A stretch of 19,449 nucleotides of DNA from Oxalobacteraceae bacterium UBA5157 (GCA_002415335.1 DHXL01000271.1:14581-34029), one strand, 5' to 3'; positions 1 to 7,348 are shown, counted from the first letter of the stretch. Program-made: numbers and translations. The notes: generated from the letters alone by a model not told the origin.

Positions 1-327
1 CGCAAGATCGCCTCCGACATGCGCGACATCTGGGCCATGCAGCCGCGCTTCGAGCGGCGCGCCGGCAAATCGCCGTATAAATTGCTCGAGCATTTGCGCT
101 TACGTGCCGGTTACGACTTCCTGTTGCTGCGGTGTGCATCGGGCGAAATCGATGGCGAAATCGGCGCATGGTGGACCGAATTCATGGAAGCCGACGGCGA
201 GGGCCGCGAGGCACTGCTGGCCAGGAAATCGAAAGTCGAGGGCGACAATGCGGGCGGCCCCAAGAAACGCGTGCGGCGCCGTACTCCACGGCCGAAGGGT
301 CCGGCGATCGCGAACGGCAACGAATGA
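1..327 (+). CDS. pcnB: Poly(A) polymerase I, C-terminal part (5' end outside window)
   Basis: This frame is open from the first base and encodes the last 108 residues of a protein whose start is outside the window. The stretch with DIWAMQPRFERR, then LLEHLRLRAGYDFLLLR, is the typical C-terminal signature of bacterial poly(A) polymerase I, which adds 3' A-tails to RNA and so promotes its decay. The catalytic nucleotidyltransferase head is not visible. The protein ends in a basic tail (KKRVRRRTPRPKG), usual for RNA-binding ends of PcnB. The stop codon overlaps the folK start in an ATGA arrangement, so the two are probably translationally coupled. pcnB-folK adjacency is common in gamma- and betaproteobacteria. 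A tRNA nucleotidyltransferase is the related alternative, but the C-terminal motif and the neighbour favour PcnB. Confidence 0.9.
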   Translation, partial: RKIASDMRDIWAMQPRFERRAGKSPYKLLEHLRLRAGYDFLLLRCASGEIDGEIGAWWTEFMEADGEGREALLARKSKVEGDNAGGPKKRVRRRTPRPKGPAIANGNE

Positions 328-812
328 CAGCCACGCAGGTAACCGCTTACGTAGGCATCGGCGCGAACCTCGGCGATGCGCTGGGCAGCGTGCAGCGTGC
401 GATCCTGCAACTCGATCGCTTGCCCGCAACCCGCCTCAGCGCGCAATCCAGCTTATTCCGTAGCGCGCCGATCGATGCCGGCGGCGACGACTACGTCAAC
501 GCGGTGGTGCGCCTCGATACGCAACTAGCGGCCGAACGATTGCTGGCGGAATTGCAGGCGATCGAACATGCATCCGGCCGCGAACGGTCCTACCGGAATG
601 CACCGCGTACGCTCGACCTCGACCTGCTGCTGTATGGCCATGACGTCATCGCAAGCGACGCGCTGACCGTGCCCCATCCGCGCATGACGCAACGCGCGTT
701 CGTCCTGATTCCTTTGCTGCAAATCGATCCACTCGTGAACATCCCCGGCAGGGGCCCGGCCCACGCTTTCGCGCCAGGCGTGATGGCACAAACGATCCAG
801 AAGATCGCCTGA
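324..812 (+). CDS. folK: 2-amino-4-hydroxy-6-hydroxymethyldihydropteridine pyrophosphokinase
   Basis: The product is 162 residues, the normal length for HPPK, which transfers pyrophosphate from ATP to 6-hydroxymethyl-dihydropterin just before dihydropteroate synthase in folate synthesis. Visible hallmarks are the N-terminal YVGIGANLGD (residues 9-18), the core YRNAPRTLDLDLLLYG (residues 90-105), whose D98 and D100 correspond to the magnesium-binding Asp pair, and VPHPRMTQRAFVLIPL (from residue 116) with the conserved His and Arg. The ATG at 324 was chosen because it overlaps the pcnB stop (ATGA) and the family begins at this point. The frame stays open upstream, but that stretch is shadow of pcnB. 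The gene lies in a + strand run leading to panB, so folate and pantothenate genes may be co-transcribed. Confidence 0.97.
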   Translation: MTATQVTAYVGIGANLGDALGSVQRAILQLDRLPATRLSAQSSLFRSAPIDAGGDDYVNAVVRLDTQLAAERLLAELQAIEHASGRERSYRNAPRTLDLDLLLYGHDVIASDALTVPHPRMTQRAFVLIPLLQIDPLVNIPGRGPAHAFAPGVMAQTIQKIA

Positions 813-870
813 TACCCGGCTGCGGCACTGCCCTGTCTCCAACCCTGTCTCGCTCGCGCAACTGACCGCC

Positions 871-1218
871 ATGCAAATTCCCATCATCATCCAAACCATC
901 GGCCTGCTGACGCTGTCCAACGTCTTCATGACGATCGCATGGTACGGTCATCTGAAGACTCTCGGCGGCAAGCCGTGGTTGATTGCCGCGCTGGTGAGCT
1001 GGGGCATCGCCCTGTTCGAATATCTGCTGCAGGTTCCCGCCAACCGGATCGGCTATAGTCAGTACAGTCTGGCCCAACTCAAAATCATGCAGGAAGCGAT
1101 TACACTCAGCGTATTCGTGCCGTTTGCCATGATATATATGGATCAACCGTTCAAGCTCGACTATGTTTGGGCGGCATTGTGCCTGGTGGGCGCCGTTTAT
1201 TTTATCTTTCGCACATGA
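871..1218 (+). CDS. DMT-family (DUF486) small membrane protein
   Basis: This is a 115-residue hydrophobic protein with four predicted membrane helices, roughly residues 5-25, 35-55, 70-92 and 96-114. Segments such as TIAWYGHLK, FEYLLQVPANRIGY and AALCLVGAVYFIFRT match the DUF486 family, grouped with the drug/metabolite transporter superfamily. Members are about this size and have no established substrate. The reading frame is complete. I see no good Shine-Dalgarno sequence before the ATG. It starts 58 bp after folK, and its stop overlaps the start of the deoxynucleoside kinase gene (ATGA), so it is probably translated in the same message. Nothing in the sequence shows what it transports. Family recognition is firm and function is unknown. 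Confidence 0.87.
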   Translation: MQIPIIIQTIGLLTLSNVFMTIAWYGHLKTLGGKPWLIAALVSWGIALFEYLLQVPANRIGYSQYSLAQLKIMQEAITLSVFVPFAMIYMDQPFKLDYVWAALCLVGAVYFIFRT

Positions 1219-1856
1219 ACTTCGACACTTACAAGTACATCGTGGTAGAAGGGCCGATTGGCGCCGGCAAGACCACGCTCGCGCGCAAGCTCGCGACTGC
1301 GTTCGGCGCGCAGACTTTGCTGGAGCAACCGCAGGAAAACCCCTTCCTCGAAAAATTTTATCGCGATGCCGCGCGCTATGCGCTGCCGGCACAGATGTTT
1401 TTCCTGTTTCAGCGCATGAACCAATTGCGCGATCTGACGCAAACCGACTTGTTCAACGCACCGGTCGTATCCGACTTCCTGCTCGACAAGGATCCTTTGT
1501 TTGCGCACCTGACGCTGGGCGACGATGAACTGAATCTATACCGCCAGTTGTACGAGCACCTGCGGCCGCAAGCGCCATTGCCGGATCTCGTAATCTACCT
1601 GCAGGCGCAGCCGGAAACGCTGATCGACCGCATCAAGAAGCGCGGGGTCGAGATGGAAGCCGGCCTGTCCGAGACCTATCTGCACCGTCTGTCTGAAAGT
1701 TACAGCCGCTTCTTCTATCATTACGACACCGCGCCGCTGTTGATCGTCAATACGGAGCACCTGAATCCGATTGAACGGGATGACGATTTTGACCTGCTGC
1801 TGACACGTATCAAGAACATGCGCGGCAAACGGGAATTTTTTAATCTGGGAGAATGA
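1215..1856 (+). CDS. Deoxynucleoside kinase family protein
   Basis: The product is 213 residues and begins with a classic P-loop, GPIGAGKTT (residues 13-21), within the N-terminal pattern IVVEGPIGAGKTTLA of the deoxynucleoside kinase family (dNK, PF01712). Other family features are the ALPAQMFFLFQR segment, VVSDFLLDKDPLFA in the nucleoside-site region, and an Arg-rich lid (RIKKRGVEMEAGL). These enzymes phosphorylate deoxynucleosides (dA, dG or dC) for salvage. The specificity here cannot be read by eye. The start at 1215 overlaps the DUF486 stop as ATGA. An upstream in-frame start at 1167 would add 16 residues that overlap the previous gene and are unlike the family. The following panB starts 2 bp after this stop. 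A folK/dNK/panB grouping recurs in Burkholderiales. Confidence 0.88.
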   Translation: MNFDTYKYIVVEGPIGAGKTTLARKLATAFGAQTLLEQPQENPFLEKFYRDAARYALPAQMFFLFQRMNQLRDLTQTDLFNAPVVSDFLLDKDPLFAHLTLGDDELNLYRQLYEHLRPQAPLPDLVIYLQAQPETLIDRIKKRGVEMEAGLSETYLHRLSESYSRFFYHYDTAPLLIVNTEHLNPIERDDDFDLLLTRIKNMRGKREFFNLGE

Positions 1857-1858
1857 AC

Positions 1859-2689
1859 ATGGCTGGATATCTGCAAGAGAACGAACCCGGCAATCGAAAA
1901 AAAGCCGTCACGATCCCCTCGCTGCTGGCCATGCGTGGCGCGGGCGAGAAGATCGCGGTACTGACTTGCTACGACGCCAGCTTCGCCACGCTGATGGACA
2001 ATGCCGGCGTCGACGTGCTGCTGGTAGGCGATTCGCTCGGCAATGTCTGCCAGGGACAAAGTTCGACGCTGCCGGTAACCATCGGCGACATGGTTTACCA
2101 CACGGCGTGCGTCGCACGCGGCAACCATACCGCGCTGCTGATCGGCGACATGCCGTTCGGCACCTATGCCACTCCCGAATCGGCGTTCCGGCATGCCGCG
2201 CAACTGATGCAAGCCGGCGCCCAGATGGTGAAGCTCGAAGGCGGCGCATGGCTGGCGGAGACGATCCGCTTCCTCACCGAGCGCGCCGTCCCGGTCTGTG
2301 CGCACATCGGTCTGACGCCACAATCGGTGCATGTGCTGGGCGGCAACAAAGTCCAGGGAAAAACCGCTGCCGGCGCAGAAAAGTTGAAAGCCGACGCATT
2401 GGCACTGCAGGCGGCCGGCGCGACCCTGCTGGTACTGGAGGCGATTCCCGCTGCATTGGGGACCGAAGTGACCGACTTGCTGGAGATTCCGACCATCGGC
2501 ATCGGCGCCGGCCCCGACTGCTCGGGCCAGGTGCTGGTGATGCACGACATGCTCGGTGTATTTCCCGGAAAAAAGGCGCGCTTCGTGAAGAATTTCATGG
2601 AAGGACAAGACAGCATCGGCGCTGCGGTGCATGCCTACATCGCCGCGGTCAAGGACAAGTCCTTCCCGGCGCCGGAGCACTGCTTCTGA
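1859..2689 (+). CDS. panB: 3-methyl-2-oxobutanoate hydroxymethyltransferase
   Basis: PanB makes ketopantoate from alpha-ketoisovalerate and 5,10-methylene-THF, the first committed step of pantothenate (CoA) synthesis. In the 276-residue product I can place the residues known from E. coli PanB with a constant offset of 13: metal-binding D58 (in LLVGDSLGNV), D97 (in LIGDMPFG), E127 (in MVKLEGG) and catalytic-base E194 (in VLEAIP). The start at 1859 was chosen because GGGAG at 1847-1851 lies 7 nt upstream, an ideal spacing. The in-frame ATG at 1853 overlaps the kinase stop but sits 1 nt from that ribosome site, so it is less likely; it would give 278 residues. Folate supply by folK in the same run fits the folate-derived one-carbon donor. 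Confidence 0.97.
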   Translation: MAGYLQENEPGNRKKAVTIPSLLAMRGAGEKIAVLTCYDASFATLMDNAGVDVLLVGDSLGNVCQGQSSTLPVTIGDMVYHTACVARGNHTALLIGDMPFGTYATPESAFRHAAQLMQAGAQMVKLEGGAWLAETIRFLTERAVPVCAHIGLTPQSVHVLGGNKVQGKTAAGAEKLKADALALQAAGATLLVLEAIPAALGTEVTDLLEIPTIGIGAGPDCSGQVLVMHDMLGVFPGKKARFVKNFMEGQDSIGAAVHAYIAAVKDKSFPAPEHCF

Positions 2690-2720
2690 TCAGTTGGGTA
2701 CAGAGGTGCAGCAGGGGTTT

Positions 2721-2738
2721 CGGATCGCATGCGATCCG
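2721..2738. repeat. Perfect 18-bp palindrome between panB and the ABC permease gene
   Basis: CGGATCGCATGCGATCCG reads identically on both strands. It lies 32 bp after the panB stop and 69 bp before the permease start. As RNA it could form a 7-bp stem with a CATG loop, but no T-run follows on either strand, so it is a poor intrinsic terminator. A dimeric repressor site for the downstream transporter genes is possible and is inference only. Confidence 0.6.
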
Positions 2739-2806
2739 TCTGCGGAACGGTAGTGGCTTGCAAGGGCCGCTACGCTAAACTCTTTCCCACAATCTTTAGG
2801 ATTCCG

Positions 2807-3514
2807 ATGTATTTGACCGACGCGATGCGCGACGCATCTGCCCTGCTCTTGTCGGGCGACGCAGCGCTGTGGCAAATTGTCTGGGTCTCGCTCAAGACCT
2901 CCATCGCCGGCCTGGTACTTGCCGCGCCGCTGGCGTTGCTGGCGGGCTATCTGATCGCTGCCCGGGACTTCAGCGGGCGGCGCGTGGTCGTCTGGCTGAC
3001 GCAGGCGGCACTCTCGGTGCCGACGGTGCTGATCGGCTTGCTGCTGTACCTGATGCTGTCGCGCCGCGGCTTGTTGGGCGGACTGCATTGGCTATTCTCG
3101 CAACCGGGCCTGGTTGCGGGCCAGGCATTGATCACGCTGCCGCTGCTGGCCGCGTTGACGCTGTCCGCGGTGCAAGCCTGCGATCCACGACTGGCGGAAA
3201 CGGCCATCACGCTCGGTGCCTCGGGCTGGCGCGTGATGCTGACGGTATTGCACGAAGCGCGCTTCGGTGTGATGGCCGCTATCATCAATGGCTTCGGCCG
3301 GGCGATTTCGGAAGTCGGCTGCGCAATGATGGTCGGCGGAAATATCGCCGGCGAAACCCGCACGATCACGACCGCGATTGCGCTCGAAACCAGCAAAGGC
3401 GAATTTGCGCAAGGCATCGCACTCGGAATCGTCTTGATCGTGATCGCGCTGATCATCAATGCCGCCCTGATGCTGGTCCAGGGCGACCCACGCGCCGCGC
3501 GGGCGATAGCATGA
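2807..3514 (+). CDS. tupB: Tungstate-type ABC transporter permease (TupB-like)
   Basis: The product is 235 residues with about five to six hydrophobic helices and the binding-protein-dependent permease EAA-type loop: LGASGWRVMLTVLHEAR followed by GFGRAISEVGCAMMVGGNIAGETRTITTAIALETSKGEF. The AISEVG..MMVGGNI...TR..TTAI.LET.KG pattern is what I know from TupB/WtpB-like tungstate permeases. The start at 2807 gives an N-terminus like the family (MYLTDAMRDASALLLSGD). An in-frame start at 2729 would add 26 non-family residues. The ribosome site is weak (AGGA around 2798). The ATPase gene follows with an ATGA overlap. Permease identity is firm, while tungstate rather than molybdate or another oxyanion rests on pattern memory. 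No substrate-binding protein gene lies alongside. Confidence 0.8.
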   Translation: MYLTDAMRDASALLLSGDAALWQIVWVSLKTSIAGLVLAAPLALLAGYLIAARDFSGRRVVVWLTQAALSVPTVLIGLLLYLMLSRRGLLGGLHWLFSQPGLVAGQALITLPLLAALTLSAVQACDPRLAETAITLGASGWRVMLTVLHEARFGVMAAIINGFGRAISEVGCAMMVGGNIAGETRTITTAIALETSKGEFAQGIALGIVLIVIALIINAALMLVQGDPRAARAIA

Positions 3515-4176
3515 GCGCCGCCATGAATCCGTTGCTCTCGATTACCGGGCTGAAAAAGCAATACGGCGCGCGCACGTTGCTGGATATCGACATGCTGACG
3601 ATCGAAGTCGCTCGCGCTTATGTCTTGACCGGCATCAACGGCGCCGGCAAGAGCACCTTGCTGCGCATCCTGTGCGGGCTCGAGACGTCGATCGTGACGA
3701 GCGCGACATTTCGGGGACAGCCGGTTCGCATGGCCCCCTATCCGCGCGCGATGCGCGAGGCGATTGTCTACGTGCATCAGCATCCGGCGATGTTTTCCGG
3801 CAGCGTCGAGGACAATATCGGCTACGGTTTGCGCGCACGCGGCGTGCGCAGAGGCGAGATGGCGCAGCGCGTCGCGCAAGCGATGGACTGGGCCGGCGTC
3901 ACGCACTTGCGCGCCCAGGCTTCCGACACCCTGTCCGGCGGCGAGAAGCAGCGCGTGGCGCTGGCGCGCGCGCGCATCCTGACGCCGAAATTATTATTGC
4001 TCGATGAACCGACCGCGAACCTGGATGGCTTGGCGCGCGAACAAGTAATCGCGCTGATCCCGGCCCTCGTCCGCGAAGGCAGCAGCGTCATCATGGTCTG
4101 CCATGATCGCGACCTGATCGCCTTGCCGGATGTGCAGCGCCTGAAATTGCGCGAAGGCCGCCTCGAGACGCGTTAG
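3511..4176 (+). CDS. tupC: ABC transporter ATP-binding protein, partner of the TupB-like permease
   Basis: This 221-residue protein carries a full set of ABC ATPase motifs: Walker A GINGAGKST (41-49), Q-loop Q90 in VYVHQHPAMF, signature LSGGEKQR (141-148), Walker B LLLLDEPT (161-168), D-loop NLD (170-172) and H-loop H198 (CHD). VHQHPAMFSGSVEDNIGYGL resembles the TupC/WtpC subgroup. It would power import by the permease encoded immediately upstream, whose stop it overlaps (ATGA). There is no C-terminal TOBE-like extension, unlike ModC. A second possible start is the Met at residue 5. Its stop overlaps the stop of the carbonic anhydrase gene on the other strand by 4 bp. The ABC assignment is certain and the substrate is inferred. 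Confidence 0.85.
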   Translation: MSAAMNPLLSITGLKKQYGARTLLDIDMLTIEVARAYVLTGINGAGKSTLLRILCGLETSIVTSATFRGQPVRMAPYPRAMREAIVYVHQHPAMFSGSVEDNIGYGLRARGVRRGEMAQRVAQAMDWAGVTHLRAQASDTLSGGEKQRVALARARILTPKLLLLDEPTANLDGLAREQVIALIPALVREGSSVIMVCHDRDLIALPDVQRLKLREGRLETR

Positions 4177-4835
4177 TCCGCGTAACGCGCCAGGCTGGTT
4201 TCGAGGCGCGACGCGAGATCGTCGGCGGCGCCGACCGTCATGCCCAAGTCGCGCAACAAACCATCCTGCAAGCCATATACCCAGCCATGTATGGTGAGGT
4301 CTTGCTTGCGCTCCCATGCATCCTGCACGATAGTAGTCTGGCAAACGTTGATGACTTGTTCGATGACATTCAGCTCGCACAGCCGGTCCTGCTTCTCGCG
4401 CGTTGGCAGCGCATCGCCCAAGTAGCGCTCGTGCTTTTGATGCACATCCTGCACATGCCGCAGCCAATTGTCAGCCAGCCCGATCCGGCGGCGCGTCAGC
4501 GCCGCATGCACGCCCGAACATCCATAGTGGCCGACCACCATCACATGCTTGACGCTCAGCACGTCGATTGCGAACTGCAGCACCGACAGGCAATTCAAGT
4601 CAGAGTGCGCCACGACGTTCGCTATATTGCGATGAACGAATAATTCACCGGGCAGCAGGTCGACGATTTCATTGGCCGGCACGCGGCTATCGGAGCAGCC
4701 TATCCACAGATATTCGGGCGACTGCTGGCCCGCCAGTTTCTTGAAAAAACCCGGCTCCTGCGCCTCCATCGAGGCAACCCAATTGCGGTTGTTGCTGAAC
4801 AGCTGCTCCAGCATCAGTTCATCTTTCTTTATCAT
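4173..4835 (-). CDS. can: Beta-class carbonic anhydrase
   Basis: The product is 220 residues, the usual size. It has the zinc-site motif IGCSDSRVPANEI (C47, with the D49/R51 dyad) and VMVVGHYGCSGV (H103 and C106), so all ligands of a beta carbonic anhydrase are present. The enzyme interconverts CO2 and bicarbonate in the cytoplasm, supplying bicarbonate to carboxylases. VHRNIANVV and the C-terminal ..IHGWVYGLQDGLLRDLG also match the Can type. The start at 4835 has GGAG about 5 nt upstream on the minus strand. The gene is preceded by a flavoprotein gene on the same strand, 104 bp away, and a possible -10 (TAAAAT) lies in that gap. A perfect 12-bp palindrome sits 14 bp before the start codon. 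Confidence 0.97.
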   Translation of the reverse strand: MIKKDELMLEQLFSNNRNWVASMEAQEPGFFKKLAGQQSPEYLWIGCSDSRVPANEIVDLLPGELFVHRNIANVVAHSDLNCLSVLQFAIDVLSVKHVMVVGHYGCSGVHAALTRRRIGLADNWLRHVQDVHQKHERYLGDALPTREKQDRLCELNVIEQVINVCQTTIVQDAWERKQDLTIHGWVYGLQDGLLRDLGMTVGAADDLASRLETSLARYAD

Positions 4836-4849
4836 AGTGCTCCATCACC

Positions 4850-4861
4850 GTAACCGGTTAC
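4850..4861. repeat. 12-bp palindrome GTAACCGGTTAC upstream of can
   Basis: A perfect inverted repeat without spacer lies 14-25 bp upstream of the carbonic anhydrase start codon, between a possible -10 element and the ribosome site. It may be a small operator or may be chance. No regulator is evident. Confidence 0.4.
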
Positions 4862-4939
4862 AGGGTTGACAACTGCGGCACGGCCGCCAGATTGCCGCTA
4901 TTTTATCGAACTCAGACAGGACTAGCCCGACCGGGCGTC

Positions 4940-6148
4940 TTAACGCGACGCATCTTCTATCGATTGCGCATCGACCGGCGCCTCGAAAGGCGGCGAAAAA
5001 CGCCGTATGAATCGCTGATCGATGCGATCCTTCCAGCGCCATAGCCATGCCGCTTCCCACACCAACCCGTACCACGATGCGATCGCGTGGCGCTGGCCGG
5101 TCGCCAGCAGCGACAAATAATCCATCTGCGGCCGATAGCTGGCCAACGGCAGGTCGAGTACCTGGCGCAATAGATTGTCGGCCAGGACCGGGCCCTGCCG
5201 TACCGCGAATACACCGGCTTTCGGGCGCCGGTGCAGGGGATTGACCGCGATGTCGCCAGCCGCAAAGACTTGCGGATGACTGGTCGACTGCAAGTGCTCG
5301 TTGACGATGACAAAGCCGTTGTCTTCGCACGCCAGGCCGGATGCCGCCACCCACGACTGGGCAGCCGCGCCGGTTGCCCAGATCAGCGCATCGAAAGCGG
5401 CGCTGCTGCCGTCGGCAAAATGCAATTTGCCTTGTTCGATGCACGCCGCTTCGGCGTTGGTCCGCAGTGCGACGCCGGCCTCGGCCAAGTGGCGCACCAT
5501 CAGGCGCGCCGCGCGCCGCGGATAACCGGCCAGCAACTCGCCACTGGTCACCAATGACCATTTGACCAGCGCACGCTGGCCTTCCAGGCGATGTGCCATT
5601 GCCAGGACCAGTTCGACACCGCCGGCACCGCCGCCCACCACCACCATGTGGATCGGACGCGTGAGTGTCCCGATCTGGTCCTGCAACTCGCGCCAGTGCT
5701 GCAAGAACAGGTCAATCGGCTTGACCGGCGCTGCATGCTGCGCGGCACCCGGCACCGCCGTCAGCGAAGGACTGGAGCCGATATCGATCGACACCAGGTC
5801 GAACTCCCATTCCCGGCCGCCGCCAAGCGCCACATTACGCGCCAGATCGAGTTGCTCGACATCGGCCTGCACCAGCGTCGCGCCCGCTTGCGCGGCCAGC
5901 GGCGGCAAGTCAATCAGGCATTGCCTGGTGCGGTAATGTCCGGCAATCAAACCGGGCAGCATGCCCGAGTAGGCGGTTGCCAACGTGCGCGACAGCAGCG
6001 TCACCTCGAGCCGGCCGTGCCACTCGGATCGTCGCTTGCGCAAGGTCTCGAGCACGAACAGGTGGGCGTGGCCGCCGCCGATCAGGAGCAGTCGTTTCAA
6101 TGTTGCTGTGGCCATGAAGGTCCGAGGCGGAAGTGAAGCGGATGCCAT
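4940..6148 (-). CDS. FAD/NAD(P)-binding oxidoreductase of the SelD-associated family
   Basis: This 402-residue two-dinucleotide-domain flavoprotein has an N-terminal FAD motif GGGHAH (24-29), a second Rossmann motif VVVGGGAGGVE (169-179), a WATG motif and the late FAD motif VFAAGDIA. It lacks a redox CxxC, so it is NDH-2-like rather than a disulfide reductase. The segment AYSGMLPGLIAGHY and the C-terminal MDYLSLLATGQRHAIASWYG...WRWKDRIDQRFIRRF match the family known as the N-terminal half of fused SelD proteins (TIGR03169, 'Nterm_to_SelD', from memory). No SelD domain follows; the protein ends with the stop at 4940. The Met at residue 12 (start at 6115) is an equally plausible start, since neither has a clear ribosome site. 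Substrate and electron acceptor are unknown. Confidence 0.85.
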   Translation of the reverse strand: MASASLPPRTFMATATLKRLLLIGGGHAHLFVLETLRKRRSEWHGRLEVTLLSRTLATAYSGMLPGLIAGHYRTRQCLIDLPPLAAQAGATLVQADVEQLDLARNVALGGGREWEFDLVSIDIGSSPSLTAVPGAAQHAAPVKPIDLFLQHWRELQDQIGTLTRPIHMVVVGGGAGGVELVLAMAHRLEGQRALVKWSLVTSGELLAGYPRRAARLMVRHLAEAGVALRTNAEAACIEQGKLHFADGSSAAFDALIWATGAAAQSWVAASGLACEDNGFVIVNEHLQSTSHPQVFAAGDIAVNPLHRRPKAGVFAVRQGPVLADNLLRQVLDLPLASYRPQMDYLSLLATGQRHAIASWYGLVWEAAWLWRWKDRIDQRFIRRFSPPFEAPVDAQSIEDASR

Positions 6149-6174
6149 GCAGGGAATCCGGATAAAGCAGGAAG

Positions 6175-6195
6175 TGTAGCAGGCGCGCCGCTACA
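6175..6195 (-). terminator. Hairpin just after the HD-GYP gene
   Basis: TGTAGC and GCTACA form a 6-bp inverted repeat around a 9-nt GC-rich centre that contains the self-complementary GGCGCGCC. It lies 3 bp past the stop of the HD-GYP gene. There is no T-run, so it is at best a weak or Rho-assisted terminator or an mRNA-protecting stem. Confidence 0.35.
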
Positions 6196-6197
6196 GA

Positions 6198-7319
6198 CTA
6201 GTGGGCCGCACCGACGTAGTGGTGGCTGTCGTCCAGGGATTGCTGAATCATGTGCGCGTCGTCGAGCTTGCTGACGAAGACATCGGCCAGTTCCGGATCG
6301 AAATGCCCGCCTTTCTGCGCGACGATGAAATCCACCGCCCGTTGCCATTCCCATGCCGGCTTGTAGGGCCGCTTCGAGGTTAGTGCATCGAATACATCGG
6401 CCAGTGCGACGATGCGCGCCTTCAACGGGATATCCTGTCCACGCAGCCCGGACGGATAACCGGATCCATCGAATTTCTCGTGGTGATTCAATGCGATGAT
6501 GGCTGCCGCTTGCGAGAAGCGCGACGGGCTGTCCTTCAAGATGTCATAGCCGATGCGCGCGTGGGTCTGCATCACGAGCAGCTCGCCGGCATTGAGGCGC
6601 TGGGTTTTTTGCATGATCGCGTCGGGAATGCCGATCTTGCCGATATCGTGCATCGGCGCGGCCAGTTCGATGGTTTCGATTTCATCGTCCGACAAGCCGA
6701 TGCCGCGCGCGATCAAGCCAGAATACTTGGCCATTCGTTTCAGATGCGCGCCGGTCACGGCGTCGCGGCGATCGGCCGCGCCTGCCAGGCAAAACAGTGT
6801 ATCGACTTCGTGCAGGCGCAAATTGCGACTGGCCTGTTCCACGCGCTCCTCCAGCACGCGCGCATGGTCGCTATTGGCCACATGCTGCCGCCGCATCAAA
6901 AGCAGGTTGCGGCAGCGGGCACGGCACTCCAGCGGGTCAACCGGACTCGCCATGAAGTCGGTCGCCCCGGCCTTGAACGCGCGACTCAGGGCGTCGCGCT
7001 CGTCGGCGGGCGCAGTCACGACGATGGGAAGCTCGTGTCCCGAATACATATTCCGCAGTTGAGCAACCGTTGCCAGGCTATCCCGGCCCGCGATCCGGCT
7101 GTCGATCAGGACCAGATCCACCGGTTCGATGCGCATGTGTTCGAACGCGCGATGCACACTGGAAAAAATCAGGACGTCGATATCCTTGTCAAGGCTCTTG
7201 ATGATCCGTGCCAGGACCGCGCCGCGGGCGGTCTGATCGCTCAATACCAGGACTGTCGGGATTGAAATGCGTGATTGCTTTAGATCGTAGACCGTTGCAG
7301 GTTTTTCGATGGCAGGCAT
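6198..7319 (-). CDS. Response-regulator-like HD-GYP protein (RpfG type)
   Basis: The product is 373 residues. Residues about 21-145 form a receiver-like domain and about 170-345 an HD-GYP domain, joined by a short helix. HD-GYP proteins hydrolyse cyclic di-GMP. The metal and active-site set is intact: H192, H224-D225 in MHDIGKIGIPD, H253, H279-H280 and the namesake HHEKFDGSGYP. In the receiver the phospho-acceptor D73 (LVLIDSRI) and T102 are present. The acidic pair near the N-terminus is reduced to S27-D28, and the conserved Lys before Pro is S125 (MASPVDP), so phosphorylation control may be altered. No histidine kinase gene is adjacent. A possible promoter with TTAACA lies in the AT-rich gap upstream. 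The family call is firm and the target process unknown. Confidence 0.93.
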   Translation of the reverse strand: MPAIEKPATVYDLKQSRISIPTVLVLSDQTARGAVLARIIKSLDKDIDVLIFSSVHRAFEHMRIEPVDLVLIDSRIAGRDSLATVAQLRNMYSGHELPIVVTAPADERDALSRAFKAGATDFMASPVDPLECRARCRNLLLMRRQHVANSDHARVLEERVEQASRNLRLHEVDTLFCLAGAADRRDAVTGAHLKRMAKYSGLIARGIGLSDDEIETIELAAPMHDIGKIGIPDAIMQKTQRLNAGELLVMQTHARIGYDILKDSPSRFSQAAAIIALNHHEKFDGSGYPSGLRGQDIPLKARIVALADVFDALTSKRPYKPAWEWQRAVDFIVAQKGGHFDPELADVFVSKLDDAHMIQQSLDDSHHYVGAAH

Positions 7320-7348
7320 GTTCTAAGCGCTTTGATGTTGAAGCTTGG

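Noticed and set aside
1721..2680. 319-codon open frame antisense to panB
   Set aside because: It is shadow of panB; the translation is His/Gln/Arg-rich with no family features.
2947..3906. 319-codon open frame antisense to the ABC permease/ATPase genes
   Set aside because: It spans two confident genes on the other strand and shows no domain.
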